A stretch of DNA of 38,033 nucleotides from Oscillospiraceae bacterium (lineage in GTDB: Bacteria; Bacillota; Clostridia; Oscillospirales; Ruminococcaceae), in NCBI GenBank assembly GCA_009777445.1, contig WRLV01000013.1, positions 1 to 38,033 on the forward strand. Reading direction: 5' to 3'. Positions 1 through 6,439 of this stretch are shown here, in pieces (position 1 is the first letter of the stretch; every line of letters starts with the position of its first letter). The notes under the pieces were generated by a model. The model searched no databases and was not told the origin of the DNA. It saw only the letters and a program-made list of their open reading frames with translations. Position numbers and translations under genes: made by a program.

Positions 1-58
1 TCAGCAGTTTTACTAACTCCATTTCTTGTTCTGTTTGAATATTATTTGTTGTTCTCAT
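1..58 (-). CDS. 5' end of a small unknown protein (runs off left edge)
   Basis: The first 19 codons of a minus-strand gene are present and read MRTTNNIQTEQEMELVKLL. The ATG at 58-56 is preceded by a GGAGGT ribosome site at 71-66 with 7-nt spacing, which is why this start is preferred; the ATG six bases upstream meets a stop after one codon. The visible part is hydrophilic and Glu-rich with no recognisable family. It lies downstream of the interrupted 53-codon gene but is separated from it by a strong terminator. The product is unknown; only the start is supported. Confidence 0.5.
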   Translation of the reverse strand, partial: MRTTNNIQTEQEMELVKLL

Positions 59-135
59 TGCATTAACCTCCATTTATTTTTTTCTTATGGAGATTATTGA
101 CATTTACACGGGTGGTTATACAGACTCTTGAATAT

Positions 136-168
136 AAAAAGAGGAATGTAGAGACATTCCTCTTTTTT
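136..168. terminator. bidirectional intrinsic terminator
   Basis: A hairpin with 14-15 bp arms (AAAAAGAGGAATGT, loop AGAG, ACATTCCTCTTTTT) has A/T runs on both sides, so it can terminate transcripts from either strand. It begins 12 bases after the stop of the interrupted minus-strand gene at 180-341 and is most likely its terminator. Confidence 0.85.
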
Positions 169-179
169 ATTGGGAGATT

Positions 180-341
180 TTAAGTGATATACGTTCGGCG
201 TTTCTTTTCGTAGCTTTCTTTCCGTGCTTTTACCACAAGCCATCGGTCATGCAAATCGGCTTTGCGTTTTTTCTGTCTTTGGCGTTCAAGGCTTCAAGCC
301 TTCAAGCCTTCAAGCCTTTCTTGTAATTCGGATTGCATCAT
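180..341 (-). pseudogene. 53-codon basic protein gene interrupted by in-frame TGA in an 8-bp repeat
   Basis: The ATG at 341 has a strong AAGGAGG ribosome site (356-350, spacing 8) and lies about 45 bases from a near-consensus promoter. The frame reads MMQSELQERLEGLKA, then TGA at 296-294, then continues open as SLERQRQKKRK to a terminal TAA at 182-180 just before a terminator. The TGA is created by four tandem 8-bp units (GGCTTGAA x3 plus GCCTTGAA). With one unit the gene would read straight through as a Lys/Arg-rich, probably helical 45-residue protein (RLERQRQKKRK, later KARKESYEKKRR). A basic helix could bind nucleic acid, but no family is recognised. It is either a decayed gene or one switched by repeat number. 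Confidence 0.55.
285..316. repeat. 8-bp tandem repeat, 4 units
   Basis: On the minus strand the units are GGCTTGAA three times and GCCTTGAA once. They lie within codons 9-18 of the small gene at 180-341. A gain or loss of one unit shifts the frame, and the present four units put TGA in frame. Confidence 0.85.
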
Positions 342-386
342 GGTGTTTTCCTCCTTTTGATTGATTTTATTTGCTTATCTATTAAT

Positions 387-415
387 AGTATACAATATAA
401 GTTTTATATTGTCAA
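387..415 (-). promoter_or_regulatory. promoter of the interrupted small gene
   Basis: TTGACA (415-410) and TATACT (392-387) are separated by 17 bp on the minus strand, close to a perfect housekeeping sigma promoter. It points at the gene starting at 341 and is overlapped almost entirely by a palindrome. Confidence 0.8.
392..412. promoter_or_regulatory. palindromic operator over the minus-strand promoter
   Basis: Perfect 9-bp arms ACAATATAA and TTATATTGT flank the 3-bp centre GTT. The site covers the -35 box and spacer of the minus-strand promoter, so a bound protein would block it. The small HTH protein encoded at 555 is the obvious candidate ligand (inference). Confidence 0.65.
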
Positions 416-434
416 GCTTTATCACCACTAAATA

Positions 435-466
435 TTATACAAATATTTAACATTATATTTGTATAA
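435..466. promoter_or_regulatory. 12-bp inverted repeat between divergent promoters
   Basis: TTATACAAATAT and ATATTTGTATAA are perfect 12-bp arms around an 8-bp spacer. The site lies between the minus promoter (387-415) and the plus promoter (500-528), a typical place for an operator serving both. A/T richness could also indicate DNA-bend or IHF/HU-type binding. Confidence 0.55.
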
Positions 467-499
467 CTTGACGAAATCGTTCAAACGCTCGATAAAACC

Positions 500-528
500 T
501 TGACAAGACAAGAAAAACGTGGTATGCT
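500..528 (+). promoter_or_regulatory. promoter of the HTH gene
   Basis: TTGACA (500-505) and TATGCT (523-528) have 17-bp spacing and lie 27 bp upstream of the HTH start codon. The GAGGAG ribosome site is at 541-546. Confidence 0.8.
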
Positions 529-554
529 GTAAAAAATAGAGAGGAGCGTGTGTT

Positions 555-764
555 ATGACTATTGAGCAAAAAATTAATCTTGCCGCAAAATATAAAGGAA
601 TAAGCCAGGCTGAATTAGCCCGGCTTATCGGTATGAGTCCATCGAATTTTAATTTGAAGGTGAAGAGGGATACCTTTCGGAAGGATGAGCTTGAAAAAAT
701 GGGGAAGGCTTTAGGGGCTGAATGGTTTTGTGGGTTTCGATTTTCTGATGGGTTTGAGGTGTGA
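555..764 (+). CDS. small XRE/Cro-type helix-turn-helix DNA-binding protein
   Basis: This 69-residue protein is essentially one HTH_3-like domain. Residues 17-32 (SQAELARLIGMSPSNF) form the helix-turn-helix, followed by a region typical of small element-borne regulators (RKDELEKMGKALGAEW, ending FRFSDGFEV). Such proteins are usual in phages and integrative elements of Firmicutes. It has its own consensus promoter and GAGGAG site and lies divergent to the interrupted small gene, with two palindromes between them. The layout suggests autoregulation plus repression of the divergent gene, as in a phage or ICE switch (inference). It ends in front of a terminator, so it is probably monocistronic. 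Confidence 0.85.
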   Translation: MTIEQKINLAAKYKGISQAELARLIGMSPSNFNLKVKRDTFRKDELEKMGKALGAEWFCGFRFSDGFEV

Positions 765-766
765 AA

Positions 767-789
767 TTGACACCCATTTTGACACCCAT
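767..789. repeat. 11-bp direct repeat beside tRNA 3' flank
   Basis: TTGACACCCAT occurs twice at 12-bp spacing just after the HTH gene and about 95 bp from the tRNA-Pro 3' end. Function unknown; recombinase arm sites at an attachment region are one possibility. Confidence 0.4.
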
Positions 790-843
790 GCTTTGCGTAT
801 TTTGGGATATTTTACCCTATTTTATCCACGTTATAAAAAAATC

Positions 844-879
844 AAAAACCGCTTAAACCTCATGGTTAAGCGGTTTTTT
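844..879. terminator. bidirectional terminator between HTH gene and tRNA-Pro
   Basis: CCGCTTAA(A)CC pairs with GGTTAAGCGG around the loop TCAT, flanked by A-run and T-run, so it works for the plus-strand HTH transcript and for the minus-strand tRNA transcript, whose mature 3' end is only 5 bases away. Confidence 0.85.
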
Positions 880-883
880 GACA

Positions 884-957
884 TCTGAGTGACAGGATTT
901 GAACCTGCGGCCTCTACCACCCCAAGGTAGCGCGCTACCAATCTGCGCCACACCCAG
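884..957 (-). tRNA. tRNA-Pro(GGG)
   Basis: The 74-nt cloverleaf is clear: acceptor stem CTGGGTG/CACTCAG (one G-T pair), D arm with TGGTAGCGC, anticodon stem CTACC/GGTAG closing the loop TTGGGGT so that positions 34-36 are GGG, and T arm containing GGTTCAAATCC. CCA is not encoded. The 3' end abuts a terminator. No promoter lies directly upstream; the closest is at 1149-1177, beyond a transposase remnant. The genomic 3' side (positions below 884) carries element-like genes, which fits a tRNA used as an integration site. Confidence 0.93.
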
Positions 958-965
958 AAATATAA

Positions 966-1142
966 CTAATGACAACTGAATAATTCAAATGAGATTCGTC
1001 TATTTTCGGCTTTTTCATCGGCGGTCAACTCACCGCCTTTGGGCTTCTTTTTCAGAGTTTCGCTGTTCGCGTGAAACTTCAAAACGCCTTGATAGTCGCT
1101 GTCTGCACGGAGTAAAATATCACCCGAAATTTTTTTCACCTA
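966..1142 (-). pseudogene. IS5-like DDE transposase fragment
   Basis: Read on the minus strand from a GTG at 1139, about 57 codons give DILLRADSDYQGVLKF, HANSETLKKKPKGGELTA and DEKAENRRIS before an abrupt FELFSCH and TAG. The DSxYQG, HANS..KKKPK and ENRR-S blocks match the central part of IS5/ISL2-group transposases as I know them. The following E-containing block (ERxxxEN) that completes the DDE triad is lost, as is everything N-terminal. It is therefore a dead internal fragment, lodged immediately 5' of tRNA-Pro on the same strand. No terminal inverted repeats could be identified. Confidence 0.6.
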
Positions 1143-1148
1143 CTATAT

Positions 1149-1177
1149 ACAATAGCATATTTTCCCCAAGAAATCAA
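1149..1177 (-). promoter_or_regulatory. promoter reading through the IS remnant to tRNA-Pro
   Basis: TTGATT (1177-1172) and TATTGT (1154-1149) are 17 bp apart on the minus strand. It is the nearest good promoter for tRNA-Pro, about 190 bp from the mature 5' end, with the transposase fragment in between. Confidence 0.6.
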
Positions 1178-1264
1178 GTGTTTATCAAGATTTTCAGCGA
1201 TTTTCAGCGATTTGTTATATATGGTGGAATATTTTTATGCATTATGACGGTTTTCGATGAAATC

Positions 1265-1288
1265 TAATAACTATCAACTGTCGACTGT
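1265..1288. repeat. partial copy of the heptad repeat element
   Basis: AATAACTATCAACTGTCGAC and the following bases match the AATAACTGTCAACT core seen in full copies at 2083-2155, 25761-25866 and 37664-37770, but no hairpin is attached. It lies about 40 bp past the end of the LRR lipoprotein gene, in the same orientation relative to the gene as the other copies. Confidence 0.6.
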
Positions 1289-1324
1289 GAGTAGGTTATA
1301 CTTAACTGGACAGGATGGGGGTTC

Positions 1325-2032
1325 TCACATGCTCACCACAAACTCGACCCCCTCTTCAAGAGTGTATTTCTCTGCATAACTTCCACTTGAACCATAAATT
1401 GTTAAATCCATACAATTGTGAAACGCTCCGGCACCTATACTTATCACACTGTCGGGAATTGTGATATTCGTCAATCCGGCGCAATCGATAAACGCCCAGT
1501 TGCCTATACTTATTACACGGTCGTGGATTTTTATCTCAGTCAAACCTGTGCAACCGGAAAATGCATAATCACCTATGCTTGTCACACCATCGGGAATTGT
1601 GATATTCGTCAATCCGGCGCAACCAAAAAACGCCGTATTACCTATGCTCGTAACACTCTTTGGTATGTAAACATAGGCAATGCGGCTATTTTCATGAAAA
1701 GCATTTTCTCCTATTCTTGTAATGGGCATACCCTCTATTGTGTCTGGTATGCGGACTTTGAGCGCGTTGCCGTTATAGCCCAAAATCTCAACTCCGCCGT
1801 CACCATTTGAGCCGTATTTAAAATCATTTTCAGGTGCAATGGGGACATCGTGCCAAAAAAAATCATCAGAATCATCGTTTTGACTTTGCATGTCAACCTG
1901 CATCTCTGTAGTAGAGTCGGTTTGAATCTCCCCGGCATTCAAATTTGTGAGTATAGAATCGATTTGACCGTCACAAGCCCCAATGCTCAATAAGAGCGCG
2001 GTTGTAATTAAAAATGCAATTGCCTTTTTCAT
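1325..2032 (-). CDS. BspA-like leucine-rich-repeat lipoprotein
   Basis: The protein is probably exported and lipid-anchored outside the cell. From the ATG at 2032 it has a basic start (MKKA), a hydrophobic stretch and a lipobox ending IGAC with Cys20, followed by a Ser/Thr/Asp-rich linker. From about residue 80 it carries several 23-residue BspA-type repeats of the form LTNITIPDGVTSIGDYAFSG. It closes with SYAEKYTLEEGVEF, a common ending of LRR_5 proteins. Such proteins often act in adhesion or surface binding, but the ligand is unknown. A TTG 12 bases upstream would add four residues; the ATG is preferred because it gives a normal signal peptide. No strong ribosome site is visible. It is the last gene before the left accessory region. 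Confidence 0.85.
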   Translation of the reverse strand: MKKAIAFLITTALLLSIGACDGQIDSILTNLNAGEIQTDSTTEMQVDMQSQNDDSDDFFWHDVPIAPENDFKYGSNGDGGVEILGYNGNALKVRIPDTIEGMPITRIGENAFHENSRIAYVYIPKSVTSIGNTAFFGCAGLTNITIPDGVTSIGDYAFSGCTGLTEIKIHDRVISIGNWAFIDCAGLTNITIPDSVISIGAGAFHNCMDLTIYGSSGSYAEKYTLEEGVEFVVSM

Positions 2033-2082
2033 TGTTTCTACCAACTTTCATAATTGTCAAGTGTTTAATTCGCACTAAACTC

Positions 2083-2155
2083 GGGACGGGCAAGCCCGTC
2101 CCCTACAATAACTGTCAACTCTCAACTGTCCACTGTCAACTGTCCGTCAACTGTT
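2083..2155. repeat. composite repeat: 20-bp hairpin plus heptad array (copy A)
   Basis: The perfect palindrome GGGACGGGCAAGCCCGTCCC (2083-2102) is followed by CTACAATAACTGTC and then degenerate 7-bp units (CAACTGT, CAACTCT, CCACTGT). On the minus strand it starts inside the last codons of pspA, so the array provides pspA's stop codon, and ends in the hairpin, which could act in 3' processing or termination. The same order of modules recurs at 25761-25866 and 37664-37770. Confidence 0.85.
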
Positions 2156-2872
2156 CTTCAACGCCGCAATCTCATCCTCCACCGACACTGCCGGGGCTAA
2201 TCCCATTTCTGCTTTCAGTGCGGCTAATTCGTCGTCTAATGCCGCGCCGCCGCCGTCTTTGTAGAGTTCTGCCAAGGCCTGTGCTTCGTCACGTGGAACC
2301 TCGTTTAATGCGGTGAGCGCGTGAGCGCGGTCGAGTCTTTCTTGCGCTTGTTTTTCAAAGCGGTCAAAAGCCTGCAAAGCCCCTTCTGATTTAGAGCCTG
2401 CCGCCCCCATTTTGTTTACCTTTTCTGTGGCTTTCGCGATGGCAATGTTAGATTTAATGGTCGCTTGGCGTGATTTAAGCGCGTTTATGTCCTTCACCAA
2501 CTTATCATGCATCTGTCTCATTTGAACGGCGTTACCTTGGGCTATTTCCGCTAACTTTTGAAGCTCAAGCCCCTTGGCTTCAAGCTCGTTTTTCTTGTTA
2601 AGAAATACCCTGGCGTGGTCTTCGTTCCCTGCCGTTAAGGCTTTGCGCGCCAACTCTATGTTTTTCTTCACCTCGGCTAAGTTAGCATCAGCCTCGCGGC
2701 GACTTCTCGTTTCTTCTGCCATGACACTTGCGGTCTCTTTTTTCACGTCCGCTAAGTCGTTTGCCAATTGGCGAAGAGTTTGGTCAATCATTTTTGCCGG
2801 GTCTTCCGCCTTGTCAAGCAAAGCGTTGATGTTAGCCGCCATAATGTTTTTGAACCTGCTTAAAATTCCCAT
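2147..2872 (-). CDS. pspA: PspA/IM30 (Vipp1) family membrane-stress protein
   Basis: The 241 residues are almost wholly heptad-patterned coiled coil. The N-terminal amphipathic helix MGILSRFKNIMAANINALLD and the block AEDPAKMIDQTLRQLAND are hallmarks of PspA/Vipp1. These proteins form ESCRT-III-like helical assemblies on the inner face of the membrane and protect it during envelope stress. An AAGGGGGA ribosome site precedes the ATG. The C-terminal segment DDELAALKAEMGL resembles the usual end of bacterial PspA. The final KNS and stop are encoded by the start of a heptad repeat element. It lies 32 bp downstream of a TPM-like membrane protein gene on the same strand, a pairing that fits envelope maintenance. 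Confidence 0.95.
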   Translation of the reverse strand: MGILSRFKNIMAANINALLDKAEDPAKMIDQTLRQLANDLADVKKETASVMAEETRSRREADANLAEVKKNIELARKALTAGNEDHARVFLNKKNELEAKGLELQKLAEIAQGNAVQMRQMHDKLVKDINALKSRQATIKSNIAIAKATEKVNKMGAAGSKSEGALQAFDRFEKQAQERLDRAHALTALNEVPRDEAQALAELYKDGGGAALDDELAALKAEMGLAPAVSVEDEIAALKNS

Positions 2873-2904
2873 GGTTGTTTTCCCCCTTAAATTCTTATAT
2901 TTTT

Positions 2905-3969
2905 TTATTTATCTTCATATTCTTTAGCCAATTTCGAGGCTTCGTCATCTGCGCCTTTGCTCTCAAAAGTTTCAAGATTTTGCCCTAAAATTCGCTCGGT
3001 CTGTTCGGCTTCGAGATTTTTTTGCGCCTTAGCACGCTTCCACCAACTGAACAATAAAAATATAATCGCTAACCCACCGCCAAAACTCAAGGCAAAAATC
3101 CATACATTAACCCACGGCGATTGATAGACTTCCATAATTCGTTGTGAGGAACTGTCAAATGCGTTGCCGAACAGCTCTGATTCATTCATATAACCGCTGT
3201 AATAATTACGCTCTACATAGTCCATCAAAATATCCATTGCTTCCACATCTAACACCGTCGCCGCTTGAGAGCCGACATGATACTGCATAATATAGGTGAC
3301 ACTTGAGGCTTCACTTTCAAAGAACACGAACATCAAATGCGCCTGGTCGTTGAACAACTCGTTGTATTTTTCTCGCGCGAACTCTTGAACCTCATCGGGT
3401 GTGGGGTCGGGGTCGCCATAAATGTCACCGGTTATATAAAGGTGTGGGCGAACTCCCGTTCTTTTATGAAAGTTTTCTAAGCCGTTAGTCAAGACGGTTT
3501 CGTTTCCTATCCAGTGTAAATCATCGGTATACAATTTGCCGGTTTGAGCCGCCGCATTGGGTGGCAAAGGCTCTCTGGCAACAGTCGAACGGGTAATTGA
3601 GTCATCGGGTGAAAACAAGAAAAACAAGAAAATTACCACTATGACAACCACCAAAACAGCCCCCACTCCACAACCGCCGGAATGTGAACCGCGTGGTGAA
3701 CCACCCCCTCCATAGCCATAACTGCTGTGATGGCGATGACGGCGACGGCTATGCCCTAAAGCGTAACCCAAGCCGAAACTGCCCCAACTACCGGAGCTAC
3801 CCGAACGCCCCGAGCTACTCGAACGCCCAGAACTACCGGAACTACCCGAACGCCCCGAGCTACTTGAACCACCTGAACGTCCAACACCGCCAACGCGCCC
3901 TCCACTTCTACCGGCACCGCCGGAACGACCGCCACTGCTACCGCCGCCGCTTCTTCCTGCTCTTCCCAT
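2905..3969 (-). CDS. Gly/Ser/Arg-rich membrane protein with TPM-like extracytoplasmic domain
   Basis: From the ATG at 3969 (AAAGGA site 11-12 bp upstream) the protein has 354 residues. About residues 1-100 are repeats of GRSG/SSG with regularly spaced Arg, then SRRRHRHH. A membrane segment (VGAVLVVVIVVIFLFFLF, about 102-119) follows, then a globular domain of about 150 residues (KLYTDDLHWIG, RPHLYITGDIYGD, HLMFVFFE) resembling the TPM/TLP18.3 fold. A second membrane helix (WIFALSFGGGLAIIFLLF) and a charged tail end it. A frame open further upstream runs into pnp and is not needed. The TPM-like call is from pattern only. The neighbours pnp (upstream) and pspA (downstream) suggest a membrane quality-control role (inference). 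Confidence 0.7.
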   Translation of the reverse strand: MGRAGRSGGGSSGGRSGGAGRSGGRVGGVGRSGGSSSSGRSGSSGSSGRSSSSGRSGSSGSWGSFGLGYALGHSRRRHRHHSSYGYGGGGSPRGSHSGGCGVGAVLVVVIVVIFLFFLFSPDDSITRSTVAREPLPPNAAAQTGKLYTDDLHWIGNETVLTNGLENFHKRTGVRPHLYITGDIYGDPDPTPDEVQEFAREKYNELFNDQAHLMFVFFESEASSVTYIMQYHVGSQAATVLDVEAMDILMDYVERNYYSGYMNESELFGNAFDSSSQRIMEVYQSPWVNVWIFALSFGGGLAIIFLLFSWWKRAKAQKNLEAEQTERILGQNLETFESKGADDEASKLAKEYEDK

Positions 3970-3999
3970 AATTTTAAGTAAATCCTTTCTACACAACCA

Positions 4000-4027
4000 C
4001 CGCCCAACAGCAAAAAGTGTTGGGCGG
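4000..4027. terminator. strong hairpin after pnp
   Basis: CCGCCCAACA and TGTTGGGCGG form a perfect 10-bp stem with an 8-nt loop, 9 bases past the pnp stop. There is no T-run after it on the minus strand, so it may protect the pnp 3' end or act as a partial barrier before the downstream membrane-protein gene rather than as a full intrinsic terminator. Confidence 0.7.
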
Positions 4028-4036
4028 CATATATCT

Positions 4037-6157
4037 CTACGCGTTTGCCTCTTTCTTCTTTTTCTCAATATCTGCTAATGCTTCTTTTCTTGAGAGTCCT
4101 ATTTTGCCTTGGTTGTCTATTTTTATGATTTTAACTATAATTTGGTCGCCTAAGTTACAGATGTCTTCTACCTTTTCTATACGTCGGTTTTCAAGCTCTG
4201 AAATGTGAACCATACCCTCTTTACCCGGTGCAAACTCAACGAATGCCCCGAATCCGGTAACGCGAACAACCTTTCCTTTGTAGATTGAACCTATTTCGGG
4301 TACCATAACAATGGCTTGAATTGTTTCAATGCACGCCTGCGCCTTTTCGAGGTCACTGCCACAGATGTAGACATTCCCATCATCATCAAGGTCAATTTTA
4401 ACATCATAATCAGCGCAAAGTTTTTGAATAACCTTTCCGCCCGAACCAATCACCTCGCGTATTTTATCCACGGGAACTTTAGTGTTCATCATCTTCGGCG
4501 CGTATTTGTTCACTGAAGAACGCGGCTTTTCAATCGCTTTCAACATGACTTCATCTAAAATATAAATTCGCGCTTTGTGGGTGGTTTCGATGGCTTCTTT
4601 GATTATTTCGGGAGTTAATCCGTCAATTTTCAAGTCCATCTGAATGGCGGTAATCCCCTTGTGAGTTCCGCCCACCTTGAAGTCCATGTCGCCGAAAAAG
4701 TCTTCTACACCTTGAATGTCAATCATGGTCATCCAACGCTCACCCTCGGTTATAAGACCGCAAGAAATTCCCGCAACAGGCGCTTTAATCGGAACCCCCG
4801 CATCCATAAGTGCCAACGTTGAACCGCAAATCGCCCCTTGAGAAGTAGAGCCGTTTGACGACAAAATCTCTGACACTAATCTGATTGCATAAGGGAACTC
4901 CTCAACAGACGGAATAACCGGTTCTAACGCACGTTCAGCCAACGCACCATGCCCTATTTCCCTTCTGCCCGGGCCGCGACTCGCGCGCGCTTCGCCAACA
5001 GAATAAGAAGGGAAATTATAATGATGCATATAACGTTTTGATTCTTCTTCGTCTAAACCGTCAATTCGCTGTGAATCACTAACCGGGCCTAAGGTTGTTA
5101 CCGTAAGCACTTGGGTTTGCCCTCTCGTAAACAGCCCCGAGCCGTGAACACGCGGCAACAGCCCAACCTCTGACGAAAGCGGTCGTATTTCATCTAACTT
5201 CCTGCCGTCAACCCTCTTTCCGTCTAACAGCCACTGTCTCACAACCTGCTTTTGCATTTTGTAAATACACTCATCTATCATGGCGGCTTGTTCGGGGTAA
5301 GTCGTTGAAAATTTCTCATGAATTTCATCTTTAACAGGGTTCAGACGTTCCTCACGAATATTCTTGTCATCGGTGTCTAACGCGTGTCTAATCTTCTCAA
5401 TCGCAAAGTCTGATATTTGCGAATACATATCGGGATTTACCGCAACAGCTTGAAATTCACTTTTCTTCTTTCCGATTTGGGCGGTAATGTCATTGATGAA
5501 AGGAATAATCACTCTTGCGATTTCTTCATGCCCTTTGTTTATTGCCTGCAACATAACATCGTCAGGCACTTCGTTCGCGCCCGCTTCAATCATGACAACT
5601 TTCTCTTTGCTCGAAGCAACAGTCAAATTTAAGTCGGACTTTAAGCGTTGTTGTGCGTTTGGCATTAATATAATTTCACCGTCAACCAACCCAACGGAAA
5701 TTCCGCCAATCGGTCCGTTCCATGGAATGTCTGATATGCTCAACGCAATTGATGCACCGAGCATTCCGGCGATTTCCGGCGAACAATCAGGGTCAACGGC
5801 AAGCACTGTCATTACAACAACAACATCATTGCGCATGTCTTTAGGAAACAGCGGTCTGATTGGGCGGTCAACAACGCGTGAAGTCAAGACAGCCTTTTCG
5901 CTTGGCCGCCCTTCCCTTTTCAAAAAGCCGCCCGGGATTTTCCCTGCTGAATAAAGTCTTTCTTCAAAATCAACAGCCAAAGGAAAAAAGTCGATTCCCT
6001 CACGGGGTTTTTCACTTGCGGCAACGTTTGTCATTACAACAGTTTCTCCGTAAGTGACCCAACAAGAGCCGTTAGACAGTTCACAGGTCTTGCCTGTTTC
6101 AACTGTAAGCTCGCGCCCGGCAAATGTCGTTTTAAATATCTTATGATTTTTGAACAT
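4037..6157 (-). CDS. pnp: polyribonucleotide nucleotidyltransferase (PNPase)
   Basis: This cytoplasmic enzyme performs 3'-5' phosphorolysis of RNA and works in mRNA decay. The 706 residues match the family length. There are two RNase PH-like domains; the second contains FTRGQTQ, GRREIGHG and the SSNGSTSQ phosphate-binding block, plus DMDFKVGGTHKG. A KH domain with the GSGG loop (about 555-612) and an S1 domain beginning GSIYKGKVVRVTGFGAFVEF (about 620-690) follow, and the tail is Lys-rich. It starts 15 bp after rpsO, the conserved rpsO-pnp arrangement, and probably uses the rpsO promoter. A 10-bp-stem hairpin follows the stop codon. In many bacteria PNPase regulates its own leader, but nothing diagnostic is visible here. 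Confidence 0.98.
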   Translation of the reverse strand: MFKNHKIFKTTFAGRELTVETGKTCELSNGSCWVTYGETVVMTNVAASEKPREGIDFFPLAVDFEERLYSAGKIPGGFLKREGRPSEKAVLTSRVVDRPIRPLFPKDMRNDVVVVMTVLAVDPDCSPEIAGMLGASIALSISDIPWNGPIGGISVGLVDGEIILMPNAQQRLKSDLNLTVASSKEKVVMIEAGANEVPDDVMLQAINKGHEEIARVIIPFINDITAQIGKKKSEFQAVAVNPDMYSQISDFAIEKIRHALDTDDKNIREERLNPVKDEIHEKFSTTYPEQAAMIDECIYKMQKQVVRQWLLDGKRVDGRKLDEIRPLSSEVGLLPRVHGSGLFTRGQTQVLTVTTLGPVSDSQRIDGLDEEESKRYMHHYNFPSYSVGEARASRGPGRREIGHGALAERALEPVIPSVEEFPYAIRLVSEILSSNGSTSQGAICGSTLALMDAGVPIKAPVAGISCGLITEGERWMTMIDIQGVEDFFGDMDFKVGGTHKGITAIQMDLKIDGLTPEIIKEAIETTHKARIYILDEVMLKAIEKPRSSVNKYAPKMMNTKVPVDKIREVIGSGGKVIQKLCADYDVKIDLDDDGNVYICGSDLEKAQACIETIQAIVMVPEIGSIYKGKVVRVTGFGAFVEFAPGKEGMVHISELENRRIEKVEDICNLGDQIIVKIIKIDNQGKIGLSRKEALADIEKKKKEANA

Positions 6158-6172
6158 AATGTCCCTCCATTA

Positions 6173-6439
6173 TTATTTACGAATTCCAAGTTTGGCAATG
6201 ATGGCACGATAGCGTTCAATATCCTTTTTCATAAGATAGTTCAGCAAATTTCGGCGATGCCCTACCATTTTCAGCAGACCCCGTCTGGAATGATGGTCGT
6301 GTTTGTGGATTTTCAAGTGCTCGGTTAAATCGTTAATTCTTCTTGTCAGAATCGCGATTTGAACCTCCGGCGAACCGGTGTCGTTTTCGTGGGTGCGGTT
6401 AGCCTCGATTACCGCATCCTTCTCGTGTTTCAGTAACAT
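6173..6439 (-). CDS. rpsO: 30S ribosomal protein S15
   Basis: S15 binds the central domain of 16S rRNA early in small-subunit assembly. The 88 residues contain the signature [20 protein letters not shown] and [19 protein letters not shown]. The ATG at 6439 is chosen because GGAG lies 8 bases upstream; a GTG three codons earlier overlaps that ribosome site. Its own promoter is at 6509-6537, leaving a leader of about 60 nt in which S15 autoregulation might act, although no known S15 leader structure was recognised. pnp follows after 15 bp. Confidence 0.98.
   Translation of the reverse strand: MLLKHEKDAVIEANRTHENDTGSPEVQIAILTRRINDLTEHLKIHKHDHHSRRGLLKMVGHRRNLLNYLMKKDIERYRAIIAKLGIRK

Noticed and set aside
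294-296. TGA read as an amino acid (recoding)
   Set aside because: Many clear genes here end in TGA (for example folT, rnhB, yaaL), and the TGA is explained by the repeat, so alternative decoding is not needed.
285-316. CRISPR-like array
   Set aside because: Units are 8 bp with no spacers.
989-1267. Plus-strand open frame of 92 codons
   Set aside because: It lies opposite the transposase fragment and a promoter, has no ribosome site and encodes no recognisable protein; the minus-strand reading fits a known family.
1418-1810. Plus-strand open frame of 130 codons with internal repeats
   Set aside because: It is the antisense of the LRR repeats of the lipoprotein; its periodicity comes from that gene.
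2083-2155. CRISPR or ordinary terminator for pspA
   Set aside because: No unique spacers; the hairpin has no T-run and recurs elsewhere with the same flanks, so a dispersed repeat explains it better.
3970-4068. 33-residue N-terminal extension of the TPM-like protein
   Set aside because: It would start inside pnp and run through the strong hairpin; the ATG at 3969 has its own ribosome site.
5487-5954. Plus-strand open frame of 155 codons within pnp
   Set aside because: Antisense shadow of a highly conserved gene, no ribosome site or promoter.
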